Positions 43,210 through 52,635 of a DNA stretch of 64,000 bases are shown here, one piece after another. The DNA is from Sporosarcina sp. P32b (GTDB lineage Bacteria; Bacillota; Bacilli; Bacillales_A; Planococcaceae), in NCBI RefSeq assembly GCF_002743335.1, contig NZ_PDZB01000005.1, forward strand, positions 62,001 to 126,000, in the 5' to 3' direction. The notes below the pieces were generated by a model that did no database searches, was not told where the DNA came from, and saw only the letters and a list, made by a program, of their open reading frames with translations. Each line of letters opens with the position of its first letter. Position 1 is the first letter of the stretch. The position numbers and the translations under genes are program-made.

Positions 43210-43872
43210 ATGTTTCGTGTACCAGATGAAATTGCGCGTATAGCTTTAGAACGCAGCGAAGGATTTCCAGTAGAAGGCTTTGTTCACGGGGAAGGTCCGA
43301 AATCACCGACACTCTTACTAATTGGAGAAGCACCGGGGGAACATGAAGCAATACATGGTGTTCCGTTCATCGGTCGTGCAGGTGATGAATTGATGAAATC
43401 CCTTGCATCGATTGGGTTAACACGTGAAGATGTTTATATGACGAGTTCGTTTCGCAGTAGACCGTACAAATGGGGGACAAAGAAAGAACGGGATGGTAGT
43501 TTGACGGAACGTAAGTATAATCGTCCACCCACACAAAAAGAGCAATTGGCTCATGCGCAAGTGCTCGATTTTGAAGTAGCCAATCTTCAACCAAAGCTCA
43601 TCGTAACACTAGGGAATATTGGCTTGCAACGATTGCTAGGAAAACATGCGAAGGTTACAGCTCTTCATGGGCAAGTACTGACGCAACCTGTGCAATATTT
43701 AGCAGCATTAGAAGATAAACAATATAGTTTAACGGACGAATCGTACACTATATTACCGACATTCCATCCGGCATCCGTGTTTTATCGCCCATCCCTTAGA
43801 CCTGACTTGGAAGCCGATTGGCACCGCATAGGTGAATACCTTCAAAGAAAAGTGCAACATCCGTTTGAATGA
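43210..43872 (+). CDS. Uracil-DNA glycosylase-superfamily protein without cysteines
   Basis: A 220-residue UDG-fold protein: LLIGEAPGEHEAIHGVPFIGRAG (motif 1 of family 4/5-like UDGs) and TFHPASVFY (motif 2). Family 4 enzymes carry four Cys for a 4Fe-4S cluster; this protein has no Cys at all, and TSSFRSRPYKWG replaces the usual TNxVKCRPP. It may be an iron-free uracil glycosylase or a distinct activity. ATG 43210 follows AAAGGAG at 8 bp. It heads a tight run with bmrA, aag and a membrane gene. Confidence 0.8.
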   Translation: MFRVPDEIARIALERSEGFPVEGFVHGEGPKSPTLLLIGEAPGEHEAIHGVPFIGRAGDELMKSLASIGLTREDVYMTSSFRSRPYKWGTKKERDGSLTERKYNRPPTQKEQLAHAQVLDFEVANLQPKLIVTLGNIGLQRLLGKHAKVTALHGQVLTQPVQYLAALEDKQYSLTDESYTILPTFHPASVFYRPSLRPDLEADWHRIGEYLQRKVQHPFE

Positions 43873-43892
43873 GATAGAAATGAGGAAACATC

Positions 43893-45629
43893 ATGAATGC
43901 TCAAGTAAAACCTAAAGGATCCGTTAAAAACTTTATGAGCCTGGTCAAGACATTGCATTGGCCGGTAGCTGTAACAATCTTTGCCCTCTTGTTATCCCTA
44001 GTTGAAACAGCTGCGGGACTAGCTGTGCCACTGATTACTAAAGATTTAGTGGACTCGTTTACAAGTGAATTATTGAACTGGAAAACGGGTGTTTTTCTGC
44101 TCGTTTTATTCGTGGTACAAGCAATCGCCGGAGGTTTCTCCTACTATATGCTAGCCTTTATCGGTGAGACGGTAGTTGCGGATTTGCGTAATCAATTATG
44201 GCAAAAAGTACTGCGCTTACCTGTTCCATATTTTGATCGAAATGAAACGGGTGAAACGATGAGTCGGATTACGCAAGATACGACCGTATTAAAATCCCTT
44301 GTTTCAGAGCACCTAGTATCGTTCATCTCGGGGATGATTTCGATTGTTGGGGCGATCATTATTTTATTGGTACTCGATTGGAAGATGACGATTATCATGT
44401 TGATCAGTGTGCCTGTAAGTATGGCGATCTTGTATCCGCTTGGGCGCCTAATGCACAAAGTAGCAAAAGCGACACAGGCTGAGATGGCAAAATTTTCGGG
44501 GCATCTTGGCCGTGTGCTTGGAGATATCCGTTTAGTGAAAGCATACCGCGCAGAACCTACTGAAGGAGAGAAAGGCAAAGTTGCCATTCAATCGCTATTC
44601 CGATATGGGCTGAAAGAAGCGAAAATCCAGGCGGTTATTTCACCTATCATGATGTTGACGATGATGGGTATCCTAGTAGTGATTCTCGGATATGGAGGAG
44701 CTCAAGTTGCAAAAGGAGAATTATCTGCAGGAACGTTGGTTGCAATTATTTTCTTGCTATTTCAGATTATCGTGCCGTTCGCACAAATGGCTCAATTTTT
44801 CACTTCATTTCAAAAAGCAGTAGGGGCGACAGAAAGAATTCAAGGGATTCTGCGAATGAATTCTGAGCCGTCTGACGGTGAACGTTCATCGGAGACGGAA
44901 GGTGCCATTGCATTTTCAAATGTTCATTTTTCATATGAAGAGGGAAAAGGAGTAGTGAACGGAATTTCATTCATTGCTGAGAAAGGAACTGTAACGGCAT
45001 TCGTCGGACCAAGCGGTGGAGGGAAGACCACAATCTTTTCCTTGATGGAGAGATTTTATCAACCGACTGCGGGGGAAATACGGCTTGGAGCAGATCCAAT
45101 CCAAATGATTCCGTTATCTGATTGGCGCCAACGTATAGGTTACGTATCGCAGGAAAGCCCGTTATTGAGCGGAACCATAGTAGATAATATTGCGTACGGT
45201 TTGGAAAAGAGACCACCCCTTGAACAGATCATTGAAGCGGCAAAAGCAGCCAATGCGTATACATTCATCAAAGATATGCCGGATCAATTTGATACGATGG
45301 TAGGAGAGCGTGGTATGAAGTTATCAGGCGGCCAGCGCCAACGTATTGCGATCGCGCGTGCCTTATTGCATAACCCTGAGATTTTATTATTAGATGAAGC
45401 TACATCGAATTTAGATAGCGGTTCGGAGACACATGTACAAGAAGCATTACGCCACTTGATGCAAGGCAGAACTACGCTTATTATTGCACACCGGCTGGCA
45501 ACTGTAGTGCATGCGGATCAATTACTGTTTTTAGAGAATGGACAGATTACCGGTAGAGGAAATCACGCCGAACTATTGAAAACACATGATCTTTACCGTG
45601 AATTTGCGAGAGGACAAGGATTGGCGTGA
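43893..45629 (+). CDS. bmrA: ABC exporter, fused permease-ATPase (BmrA/LmrA-like)
   Basis: A 578-residue half-transporter: six membrane helices with ETGETMSRITQDTTVLK intracellular loop, then an ATPase with GPSGGGKTT, LSGGQRQRIAIARALL, ILLLDEATSNLDS and IIAHRLATV. It should form a homodimeric multidrug exporter as B. subtilis BmrA does. BmrA is by similarity; lipid or peptide substrates are also possible. It starts 21 bp after the UDG gene. Confidence 0.85.
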   Translation: MNAQVKPKGSVKNFMSLVKTLHWPVAVTIFALLLSLVETAAGLAVPLITKDLVDSFTSELLNWKTGVFLLVLFVVQAIAGGFSYYMLAFIGETVVADLRNQLWQKVLRLPVPYFDRNETGETMSRITQDTTVLKSLVSEHLVSFISGMISIVGAIIILLVLDWKMTIIMLISVPVSMAILYPLGRLMHKVAKATQAEMAKFSGHLGRVLGDIRLVKAYRAEPTEGEKGKVAIQSLFRYGLKEAKIQAVISPIMMLTMMGILVVILGYGGAQVAKGELSAGTLVAIIFLLFQIIVPFAQMAQFFTSFQKAVGATERIQGILRMNSEPSDGERSSETEGAIAFSNVHFSYEEGKGVVNGISFIAEKGTVTAFVGPSGGGKTTIFSLMERFYQPTAGEIRLGADPIQMIPLSDWRQRIGYVSQESPLLSGTIVDNIAYGLEKRPPLEQIIEAAKAANAYTFIKDMPDQFDTMVGERGMKLSGGQRQRIAIARALLHNPEILLLDEATSNLDSGSETHVQEALRHLMQGRTTLIIAHRLATVVHADQLLFLENGQITGRGNHAELLKTHDLYREFARGQGLA

Positions 45630-45650
45630 AAACTGAAGGGAGAAGAAAAT

Positions 45651-46247
45651 ATGTATGAACCGATTGATTCATCTTTCTTTAATGTACCCGTACTCGAACT
45701 TGCTCGTAATTTAGTCGGACAATATATTGTCCATGAGCAACCTGAAGGATTATCAGTGGTGAGAATTGTGGAAACAGAAGCGTATCACGGAGCTGAAGAC
45801 CGTGCTGCGCATAGTTATGGCAATCGGAGAACGAAGCGCACAGAAGTGATGTTTGGCCGTCCTGGTTCTGTCTATACATATCAGATGCATACCCACACAC
45901 TAATGAATGTTGTCTGTGCACAAGAGGGAACACCGCATGCTGTGTTACTACGGGCGGGCGAACCAATAGAGGGAGTAAGTCATATGCAACAACGCCGCGG
46001 CATACACATTAAGAAAGAAACGGATCTTACAAATGGGCCCGGCAAGCTCTCCAAAGCTCTTGGCGTGACGATGGCATACTACGGCCATCATTGGACACAG
46101 AGGCCTCTCTATATAGCAGAAGGCTTTCCACAGGCTGAAATAGAAGCGGGTCCGCGGGTAGGGATTGGCAACACTGGTGAAGCCGTGCATTATCCTTGGC
46201 GTTTCTATGAAAAAGACAACCCGTTCGTCTCAAAATACAGAAAATAG
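45651..46247 (+). CDS. 3-methyladenine DNA glycosylase (AAG/MPG type)
   Basis: A 198-residue alkyladenine glycosylase: ARNLVGQYIVHE, IVETEAYHGAEDRAAHSYGNRRTKR (catalytic Glu in ETEAY) and VYTYQMHTHTLMNVV, ending in the RVGIGNTGEA and PWRFY blocks. It excises alkylated purines. The gene lies 21 bp after bmrA, so two glycosylases flank an exporter in one likely operon. B. subtilis YxlJ (Aag) is the homologue. Confidence 0.92.
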   Translation: MYEPIDSSFFNVPVLELARNLVGQYIVHEQPEGLSVVRIVETEAYHGAEDRAAHSYGNRRTKRTEVMFGRPGSVYTYQMHTHTLMNVVCAQEGTPHAVLLRAGEPIEGVSHMQQRRGIHIKKETDLTNGPGKLSKALGVTMAYYGHHWTQRPLYIAEGFPQAEIEAGPRVGIGNTGEAVHYPWRFYEKDNPFVSKYRK

Positions 46248-46298
46248 ATTATAGAACATCTCGAATTTGTGTGGTTATAGAGAAGAATAGGGGAAATT

Positions 46299-47348
46299 AT
46301 GAAGAAAATATTGAGAATGGGTAGTGCGTTTATTGGGATTATCGTAGGGGCGGGATTTGCTTCCGGTAATGAAATCATGACGTATTTTACGAGTTTCGGT
46401 TACTTAGGCATGATTGGCGCAGTGATTTGTACGGCACTATTCGCTTACTTAGGCATGACATTAACACGTCTTGGAAGTCGAATGCGAACACCTTCACATA
46501 AAGAAGTGATTTATAAAATTAGTGGCCGCTACTTAGGTGTAATTGTGGATGGTATTATCATTTTTACCCTATTTGGCGTGGGTGTAGTGATGCTAGCGGG
46601 TGCCGGTGCCAACTTACATCAGCAATTTGGCTTGCCGACGTTTGTAGGTAGTTTGCTTATGATCATCTTGGTGTTCTTGACGATATTATTAAATGTAGAT
46701 AAAGTGGTGGCTATAATCGGGAGTGTGACACCGTTTTTAATTATTACAGTAGTTGCCGTATCTGTTTACAGTATCGTCACGATGGATACAACATTCGCAG
46801 TTCTTGATCCTGTTGCAAAAGCATTGCCAACGACATTGCCTAACTGGTTCATATCCGCAATTAACTATGTGTCATTTAATATTGCGGTAGGCGCTTCAAT
46901 GGCTATTGTCATGGGTGGGGCGGAAAAAGATGAAAAGATTGCAGCACGGGGTGGATTTGTAGGGGGGCTTGTGTTAGGTATTTTAATTCTGTTAAGTCAC
47001 TTGGCTATTTTTTCACAAGTGGAAAATGTGGCGGGAGCAGATTTACCGATGCTTGCCATTATCAATAATATTTCACCAATCTTTGCGATCTTCATGGCAG
47101 TTATTTTATACGGCATGATCTTCAATACAGCAGTTAGTATGTTCTATGCGTTTGGTGCTCGCTTCATTCAAAGTGGAACGATGAAGTTTAAGCTGTTTGT
47201 AGCATTTTCATTAGTAATAGGCTATGCATTAAGCTTTTTTGGATTTACAAAATTGGTCAATACACTGTATCCGGTTGTTGGCTATTTAGGTCTGTTTTTA
47301 GTAATTGCACTCATTAGGGCTTCGATTCGTATGCCAAAGAGAATATAA
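46299..47348 (+). CDS. YkvI-type LeuT-fold membrane protein
   Basis: A 349-residue integral membrane protein with about ten helices: IGIIVGAGFASGNEIMTYFTSFG at the first helix (unwound GxG-like region of the LeuT fold) matches the YkvI family. Substrate unknown; amino acid transport is a family-level guess. ATG follows AGGGGAAA. It is the last gene of the 43210-47348 run, ended by a strong terminator. Confidence 0.82.
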   Translation: MKKILRMGSAFIGIIVGAGFASGNEIMTYFTSFGYLGMIGAVICTALFAYLGMTLTRLGSRMRTPSHKEVIYKISGRYLGVIVDGIIIFTLFGVGVVMLAGAGANLHQQFGLPTFVGSLLMIILVFLTILLNVDKVVAIIGSVTPFLIITVVAVSVYSIVTMDTTFAVLDPVAKALPTTLPNWFISAINYVSFNIAVGASMAIVMGGAEKDEKIAARGGFVGGLVLGILILLSHLAIFSQVENVAGADLPMLAIINNISPIFAIFMAVILYGMIFNTAVSMFYAFGARFIQSGTMKFKLFVAFSLVIGYALSFFGFTKLVNTLYPVVGYLGLFLVIALIRASIRMPKRI

Positions 47349-47353
47349 AAATA

Positions 47354-47386
47354 CCCCCGCGAATGATTCATTCGCGGGGGTTGTTT
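47354..47386. terminator. Bidirectional terminator between the YkvI gene and hmp
   Basis: CCCCCGCGAATG (47354-47365) pairs perfectly with CATTCGCGGGGG (47369-47380), loop ATT, then TTGTTT; A-rich on the other side for the minus strand. Confidence 0.9.
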
Positions 47387-47390
47387 CTGC

Positions 47391-48578
47391 TTAAACAGAT
47401 TGTAATTGAAGTGCTACAGCCGGGCCGAAGAACTCGAAGTGAAGTTTATCTTCAGGTATACCCATAGCAGTAAGTTGTTGCAGTACGAACTCCATGAAGC
47501 CAGTTGGTCCACATACATAGACATCGCTGCCCGCAATAACGTTTTGTTCTAGGAACTCACGTGTGAACATGCCGTCTCCCTCTTCTGAATAAAGAGCTTT
47601 GTACGTAGAGTTCGGTAGTTTTGCATTTAATTGCTCTAGTTTATTCGCAAATGCTTGTTGACTACGTGTACGTGCGGAGTGCAAGAATGCTACTTCACGT
47701 TCTGGAGACAAGTCTGCAATAGTTGAATACATAGCTTTCATTGGTGTAATACCAACTCCACCACTGATTAAAGTAACAGGTGCTGTACCAGTAGGATCTA
47801 AGTAGAAGTCACCTGCTGGTGGGCTCACTTCCACGATGTCGCCTACACTCGCATTTTCATGCAAGTAGCATGATACTACGCCGTTTGGTGATAATGTATC
47901 TTCGCGTTTAACCGAGATACGGAAAGTCTCATCGTTTGATTTTTGAGACAAGCTGTACTGGCGGTTGACAATATTTTTCGCGCCTGGGATTTCCATACGA
48001 ATCGTAATGTATTGTCCTGGCAAATAGTATGGTAATTTTTTGCCGTCAACAGGTTTTAAGTAAAATGAAGTAATGACGTCACTTTCTTCTACTTTGTCAA
48101 TGATTTCAAAGTCTTTGAATAAGTGCCATCCGCCATCGGATTTCTCTGTATTCGCATACATATCTTTTTCTACACCGATGAATGCGCCAGCAATTACACC
48201 GTAAGCGGCTTCCCATGCATCCATAATTTCAGGAGTCGCTGCATCGCCAAGTACTTCTTTGATGGCTTTTAACAGATACTCTCCGACAATTGGATAATGT
48301 TCCGGCAAGATTCCAAGAGATACGTGCTTATGCGCGATTTGTACAACAACCGGTAGAATGGCTTCTAGGTTATCGATATGTTGCGCTGCTGCGTATACTG
48401 TGTTTGCAAGAGCTGTTTGCTGACGCCCTTGGGATTGATTAGCGTGGTTGAATATATCTAATAATTCTGGATGAGCCACGAACATGTTTTTATAGAATAC
48501 TGTAGTAATAGCTGTTCCGTGTTCCTCTAATACTGGTACTGTGGATTTAATAACGTCGATAGTTTTTTGATCTAACAT
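47391..48578 (-). CDS. hmp: Flavohemoglobin Hmp (nitric oxide dioxygenase)
   Basis: Hmp oxidises NO to nitrate with O2, taking electrons from NADH through FAD and heme. The 395-residue product is full length: globin domain (1-140; proximal His in [12 protein letters not shown]), FAD domain with RQYSLS, and NAD domain with GGVGITPM and [10 protein letters not shown]. The ATG has a weak ribosome site. It is divergent from nsrR, whose product is its NO-sensing repressor, and the 214-bp gap carries a candidate NsrR site and a perfect Fnr-type dyad. Confidence 0.95.
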   Translation of the reverse strand: MLDQKTIDVIKSTVPVLEEHGTAITTVFYKNMFVAHPELLDIFNHANQSQGRQQTALANTVYAAAQHIDNLEAILPVVVQIAHKHVSLGILPEHYPIVGEYLLKAIKEVLGDAATPEIMDAWEAAYGVIAGAFIGVEKDMYANTEKSDGGWHLFKDFEIIDKVEESDVITSFYLKPVDGKKLPYYLPGQYITIRMEIPGAKNIVNRQYSLSQKSNDETFRISVKREDTLSPNGVVSCYLHENASVGDIVEVSPPAGDFYLDPTGTAPVTLISGGVGITPMKAMYSTIADLSPEREVAFLHSARTRSQQAFANKLEQLNAKLPNSTYKALYSEEGDGMFTREFLEQNVIAGSDVYVCGPTGFMEFVLQQLTAMGIPEDKLHFEFFGPAVALQLQSV

Positions 48579-48639
48579 TTATAATGCACAACCTCTCCGT
48601 ATTTGATATCTCTATCATAAATCAATTTGAATCCAAAAG

Positions 48640-48656
48640 ATACATTATAAATACAT
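48640..48656. promoter_or_regulatory. Candidate NsrR-type operator
   Basis: ATACATTATAAATACAT with flanking AGAT...GTTT resembles the AT-rich NsrR class I half-site AAATACATCTT. The two ATACAT copies are direct rather than inverted, so the match is partial. Confidence 0.4.
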
Positions 48657-48670
48657 GTTTAAAAAAGAAA

Positions 48671-48686
48671 TGTGAATGTTGTCACA
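48671..48686. promoter_or_regulatory. Fnr/CRP-family binding site
   Basis: TGTGA-ATGTTG-TCACA, a perfect dyad equal to the Bacillus Fnr consensus TGTGA-N6-TCACA, extended by AA/TT on the flanks. It suggests oxygen-linked control of hmp or nsrR. Confidence 0.7.
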
Positions 48687-48792
48687 TTCTATTCAAAAAG
48701 TAGTCAGGCTTTTGCCTGAAATGCTCAGTGTCAATCAATGATTTTTCGATTGAAAATGCTATAATGGGGAGGGAGTAGAAAGTGGTGATATT

Positions 48793-49239
48793 ATGCGTTT
48801 AACGATGTATACAGATTATTCGCTGCGAGTTCTGATTTTTTTAGCTACTAAGCAATCGGATAAATTATCCACTGTTCAAGAAATCTCGGATGCTTATCAA
48901 ATCTCGAAAAATCACCTCACCAAAATAGTCCATGAGTTAGGAAAACTGGAATTGATTGAAACCATTCGTGGTCGTGGTGGTGGAATTCGTCTCAGTGTTG
49001 ATCCAAATAGCATTAATGTAGGGGAACTAGTTCGAAAAACAGAAGACGATTTTCACTTAGTCGAATGTTTTGATCCAAATAAAAATATGTGTGTGTTATC
49101 GCAGGCCTGCCAGCTAAGGGGTGTATTATATGAAGCACTTCAAGCGTACTTCGCAGTGCTAGACCGTTACACGATTGCTGATTTCCTTCACAATAAGGAA
49201 GAAATACATTCTTTACTATTTCCCACTAGTCAATCCTGA
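48793..49239 (+). CDS. nsrR: NO-sensing Rrf2-family repressor NsrR
   Basis: A 148-residue Rrf2 protein: N-terminal winged helix (MRLTMYTDYSLRVLIFLA; QISKNHLTKIVHELGK) and the iron-sulfur cluster Cys triplet CFDPNKNMCVLSQAC with C-x7-C-x5-C spacing, as in B. subtilis NsrR (Cys 92, 100, 106). NO destroys the cluster and relieves repression. It has a good TATAAT at 48760-48765. Divergence from hmp confirms the role. ppaC follows by 54 bp. Confidence 0.92.
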   Translation: MRLTMYTDYSLRVLIFLATKQSDKLSTVQEISDAYQISKNHLTKIVHELGKLELIETIRGRGGGIRLSVDPNSINVGELVRKTEDDFHLVECFDPNKNMCVLSQACQLRGVLYEALQAYFAVLDRYTIADFLHNKEEIHSLLFPTSQS

Positions 49240-49292
49240 ATAGTGTGGTAGAATATAGTGAGTAAACATAGTGAAATAGGAGGAATTAAAAA

Positions 49293-50219
49293 ATGTCAAA
49301 AGTGTTAGTCATTGGGCATAAAAACCCGGATACAGATTCTATCGCATCTGCGATTACGTATGCCTATCTCAAGCAACAAATCGGAGTGGATGCAGAAGCT
49401 GTCCGTCTAGGAAATATTACAAAAGAAACAGCGTATGCGCTTGAAACATTTGGTTTTGAAGCACCACGCTTAATTGAAAAAGCGGCACCTGAAACATCTC
49501 AAGTCATCTTAGTCGATCATAATGAGAAACAACAAAGTGTGGATGACTTGGATGATGTACAAGTGTTGGAAGTGATTGATCATCACCGTATCGCGAACTT
49601 CCAGACAAGCGATCCATTGTATTATCGCGCGGAGCCAGTAGGTTGTACGGCAACGATTTTGAACAAATTATTCAAAGAGCATGGCATTGCAATTCCAAAG
49701 AACATTGCGGGCTTAATGCTTTCTGCAATTGTATCGGATTCATTATTATTCAAATCTCCAACATTTACAGATCAAGACAAGACAGCAGCTGAAGAACTTG
49801 CTACGATTGCAGAAGTAGATGCCGCTGTCTACGGTTTGGACATGTTGAAAGCTGGAGCAGACTTAAGCTCTATACCTGTAAAGGATTTGGCTAGTCTGGA
49901 TTCGAAAGAGTTTGTATTCGGTGATGTGAAAATGGAAATCGCACAAGTAAATGCAGTAGACTTGCAAGATATCCTTGGTCGACAAGACGAACTAGAAGCG
50001 GAATTAAATGAAGTAATCGAACAAAAAGGGCTAGATTTATTCCTGTTTGTTGTGACGGATATCATCAATAGCGATTCTGTTATCATTGCGCTAGGAAAAG
50101 AAGCTGAACGTGCAGGATCTGCATTTAATGTGGCATTCAATAATAATTCGGCATTGTTAAAAGGTATTGTTTCACGTAAGAAGCAAATTGTGCCTGTATT
50201 GACTGAAGCACTTTCGTAA
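49293..50219 (+). CDS. ppaC: Manganese-dependent inorganic pyrophosphatase
   Basis: A 308-residue family II pyrophosphatase of the DHH superfamily: [13 protein letters not shown] near residue 8, [17 protein letters not shown] and the C-terminal [10 protein letters not shown] (Arg/Lys phosphate site). It hydrolyses pyrophosphate with Mn2+ and pulls biosynthesis forward. Length equals B. subtilis PpaC. AGGAGGAA precedes the ATG. Ends at a terminator. Confidence 0.97.
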   Translation: MSKVLVIGHKNPDTDSIASAITYAYLKQQIGVDAEAVRLGNITKETAYALETFGFEAPRLIEKAAPETSQVILVDHNEKQQSVDDLDDVQVLEVIDHHRIANFQTSDPLYYRAEPVGCTATILNKLFKEHGIAIPKNIAGLMLSAIVSDSLLFKSPTFTDQDKTAAEELATIAEVDAAVYGLDMLKAGADLSSIPVKDLASLDSKEFVFGDVKMEIAQVNAVDLQDILGRQDELEAELNEVIEQKGLDLFLFVVTDIINSDSVIIALGKEAERAGSAFNVAFNNNSALLKGIVSRKKQIVPVLTEALS

Positions 50220-50226
50220 TCCCCAT

Positions 50227-50271
50227 ACTGTCATGGAAATCGGTAGCCCGATCTTCTATGACAGTTTTTTT
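50227..50271 (+). terminator. Terminator after ppaC
   Basis: ACTGTCAT (50227-50234) pairs with ATGACAGT (50258-50265) with a structured interior, then seven T. Confidence 0.85.
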
Positions 50272-51649
50272 ATCCTAAATCTAGAGGCTGTGTGGCAGGA
50301 CCTTCTAACACGGTTCCATCCGCACGAAAACGTGATCCATGACACGGACAGTCCCACGTTTGGTCTCCTTTATTCCAACGGGTGCGGCATCCCATATGCG
50401 TACAGATAGGGGAGTCAGTCCGCGCAATATGGCCACCAGCAAACTCCTTTACCGTACGTCCCGCTAATAGTAAAGCGCGACTAGATAAAGAGCCGAAATC
50501 TGTTCTGCCAGGAGAGAATAACTCGCTCGCGGCATTCGAGCGACCGACAATCGCATCCGAGATAATTTCCGCACAAGCTAAGGAATTAGATAATCCCCAT
50601 TTTCGATAGCCAGTACTAATATAGACGTCTGGCGAAGACTTTGAAATAGCTCCTGCATAAGGCACTAAATCAGGTGTGGACGGATCTTGAGCCGACCATT
50701 TGTAGACAACTTCAGGATGCCCCAAAGTCGTTTTTATATCCTCTGTTAGGCTGTCGTAATGTAGTTGAGTTTCTTTTTCCGAGCCAGCAGGATGAGATTG
50801 AGCGCATAGCAACAAGTAAGATTGGTCATCGATCGTCGCTGTCCGTATCGAGCGTTTCGGCTCATCAACCGAGATATATTGATGATCAAACGGAGTATCT
50901 GTTTTTGCCGCGGCGATATAGGAGCGCTCGACATCCAGTTTAAGAATTTGCATGCCTTCTAGTGCTTCAATTGGATAATGGGAACAGATAACTAGTTGTC
51001 GATAACTGACTACTTTAGATGAAGACAGTTTGACAAAATGACGATCCGTATCCAGAGCAGCTACTTGTGCATGTTCAAAAATACGTGCACCTTGTTTCAC
51101 AGCGAGCTGTGCTAATTGTTGCCCAAAACGTACTGGATGTATTTGAGCTTCGTCTTCAATCAGTAAAGTGTGAGCTGTTTCAAAAGGTAAATAGGATGCA
51201 TTGCCTGCAAGTGTAAATGGAATCCCAATCGCTTCATATGCCTTTTTCTCTGCCAATAAGCGTTCCGTACCTTCAGCTGTTTGGGAATATAGCGCGGAGT
51301 GTGCAGTTTGTAGCTGATCCGCCTCCGCAATAGATCGAGCGAAATCAACAGCCTGTTCATTTGCATTGAAATATTGTTTTGCGCTCTCCACACCAAACTG
51401 TTCAATCATGTCCGCGTATACTAAGTCATGTTGGGCGGTTAATTTACCTGTAGAATTTCCCGTTGCTCCATGCAATAAACTGTTTTTCTCAAGCAACACA
51501 ACGTCCTTTCCTTGTTTAGATAAAAAATGAGCATTTGCTATACCGCTCAACCCGCCTCCGATGATTAACACATCACAAGTTATATCATCATCTACTGTTG
51601 GATATGCGGACTTTGGATAAGCGGTGGCAAGCCATAAAGATTCATTCAT
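50270..51649 (-). CDS. FAD-dependent oxidoreductase with C-terminal Rieske domain
   Basis: A 459-residue fusion. The N-terminus holds an FAD dinucleotide fold (LIIGGGLSGIANAHFLSKQG) of the DAO family. The last 80 residues carry a Rieske [2Fe-2S] site, CTHMGC and CPCHGSRF, with the Cys-x-His pairs intact. Similar to B. subtilis YhfW, of unknown substrate, probably an amine or amino-acid-like oxidase passing electrons to the Rieske centre. Separate start region at 51650-51748. Confidence 0.85.
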   Translation of the reverse strand: MNESLWLATAYPKSAYPTVDDDITCDVLIIGGGLSGIANAHFLSKQGKDVVLLEKNSLLHGATGNSTGKLTAQHDLVYADMIEQFGVESAKQYFNANEQAVDFARSIAEADQLQTAHSALYSQTAEGTERLLAEKKAYEAIGIPFTLAGNASYLPFETAHTLLIEDEAQIHPVRFGQQLAQLAVKQGARIFEHAQVAALDTDRHFVKLSSSKVVSYRQLVICSHYPIEALEGMQILKLDVERSYIAAAKTDTPFDHQYISVDEPKRSIRTATIDDQSYLLLCAQSHPAGSEKETQLHYDSLTEDIKTTLGHPEVVYKWSAQDPSTPDLVPYAGAISKSSPDVYISTGYRKWGLSNSLACAEIISDAIVGRSNAASELFSPGRTDFGSLSSRALLLAGRTVKEFAGGHIARTDSPICTHMGCRTRWNKGDQTWDCPCHGSRFRADGTVLEGPATQPLDLG

Positions 51650-51748
51650 TCCGACACCTCATTCTGTAAAATTACATAGCCCAAGCATTAACATTGTTGC
51701 CAACTTTACTTGAATCTAAAATAGAGAATAGAAAGGTGGGGCAAAAAA

Positions 51749-52459
51749 ATGAAAATTGAAGTATGGTCGGATTATGTTTGTCCGTTTTGCTATATTGGAA
51801 AAAGACGTTTGGAGCATGCTTTGAAACAATTAGGACTGGAGGAAACATCAGAGGTTGTATTCAAGGCGTATCAGCTAGATCCGAATACACCAGTAGCTTC
51901 AGACCTATCAGTAGTGGAAGGATTAGCCGGTAAATATAATGTCAGCAAACAACAAGCGGAAAACATGATGACAAATATAGAGGAACAAGCAAAAACGGTT
52001 GATCTTCACTATCAAGTGGATAAAATGAAAACATCTAATACGTTCGATGCACATCGTCTAGCGAAATTCGCTAAGTCACACGACGTAGAGAAGGAAGTAA
52101 CAGAACGTCTTTTGCATGGCTACTTCGTGGAAGGAGAGCGTATCGATACGGAAGAAGTCCTCGTAGCGATCGCAACAGAAGTTGGATTGGATGCTCAGAA
52201 AACTAAAGAGATGCTGTATAGTAATGATTACGGGGATGAAGTAAAAAACGATATCAAAGAAGCGCAGGAAATTGGTGTCCAAGGTGTACCGTTCTTCGTA
52301 ATTAATCGTAAATATGCTATAAGTGGAGCGCAACCTACAGAAGCATTTGTTGAAGCGCTTGAAAAGATTGCTAAGGAAGAGGGAATGGCGAAACCTAAGT
52401 TGCAAGTACTCGGTACAGATGAAGGCGGGCTATGTGATGATGGGGCATGTGATATCTAA
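51749..52459 (+). CDS. DsbA-family thioredoxin-fold oxidoreductase (FrnE-like)
   Basis: A 236-residue cytosolic protein with thioredoxin fold and CPFC redox motif (WSDYVCPFCYIGKRRLE near residues 7-20), the helical insertion, and cis-Pro in GVQGVPFFVINRKYAISGAQP; this is the FrnE/2-hydroxychromene isomerase-like DsbA subgroup. There is no signal peptide, so it acts inside the cell. The C-terminal CDDGACDI adds a second Cys pair, an unusual feature for the group. AGGTGGGG precedes the ATG. Confidence 0.88.
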   Translation: MKIEVWSDYVCPFCYIGKRRLEHALKQLGLEETSEVVFKAYQLDPNTPVASDLSVVEGLAGKYNVSKQQAENMMTNIEEQAKTVDLHYQVDKMKTSNTFDAHRLAKFAKSHDVEKEVTERLLHGYFVEGERIDTEEVLVAIATEVGLDAQKTKEMLYSNDYGDEVKNDIKEAQEIGVQGVPFFVINRKYAISGAQPTEAFVEALEKIAKEEGMAKPKLQVLGTDEGGLCDDGACDI

Positions 52460-52494
52460 AAAATAATAAACACAATAGGTAAACTGTTTTAAAT

Positions 52495-52548
52495 GACTGA
52501 AGAAAACTCTGAAGAATGAAGTGGAGTTTTGTCTTCAGTCTTATTTAT
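52495..52548 (+). terminator. Terminator after the DsbA-family gene
   Basis: GACTGAAGA (52495-52503) pairs with TCTTCAGTC (52532-52540) and AAACTC with GAGTTT inside; the tail TTATTTAT is weak. Confidence 0.65.
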
Positions 52549-52635
52549 GATGGATCTTGTTTCTGTTCCGCAACAGTACGTTAGTTTTGTAAGTGGAATG
52601 GGTCCCGCTGGAACGTCAATTAAAGGTGCTTTCTG

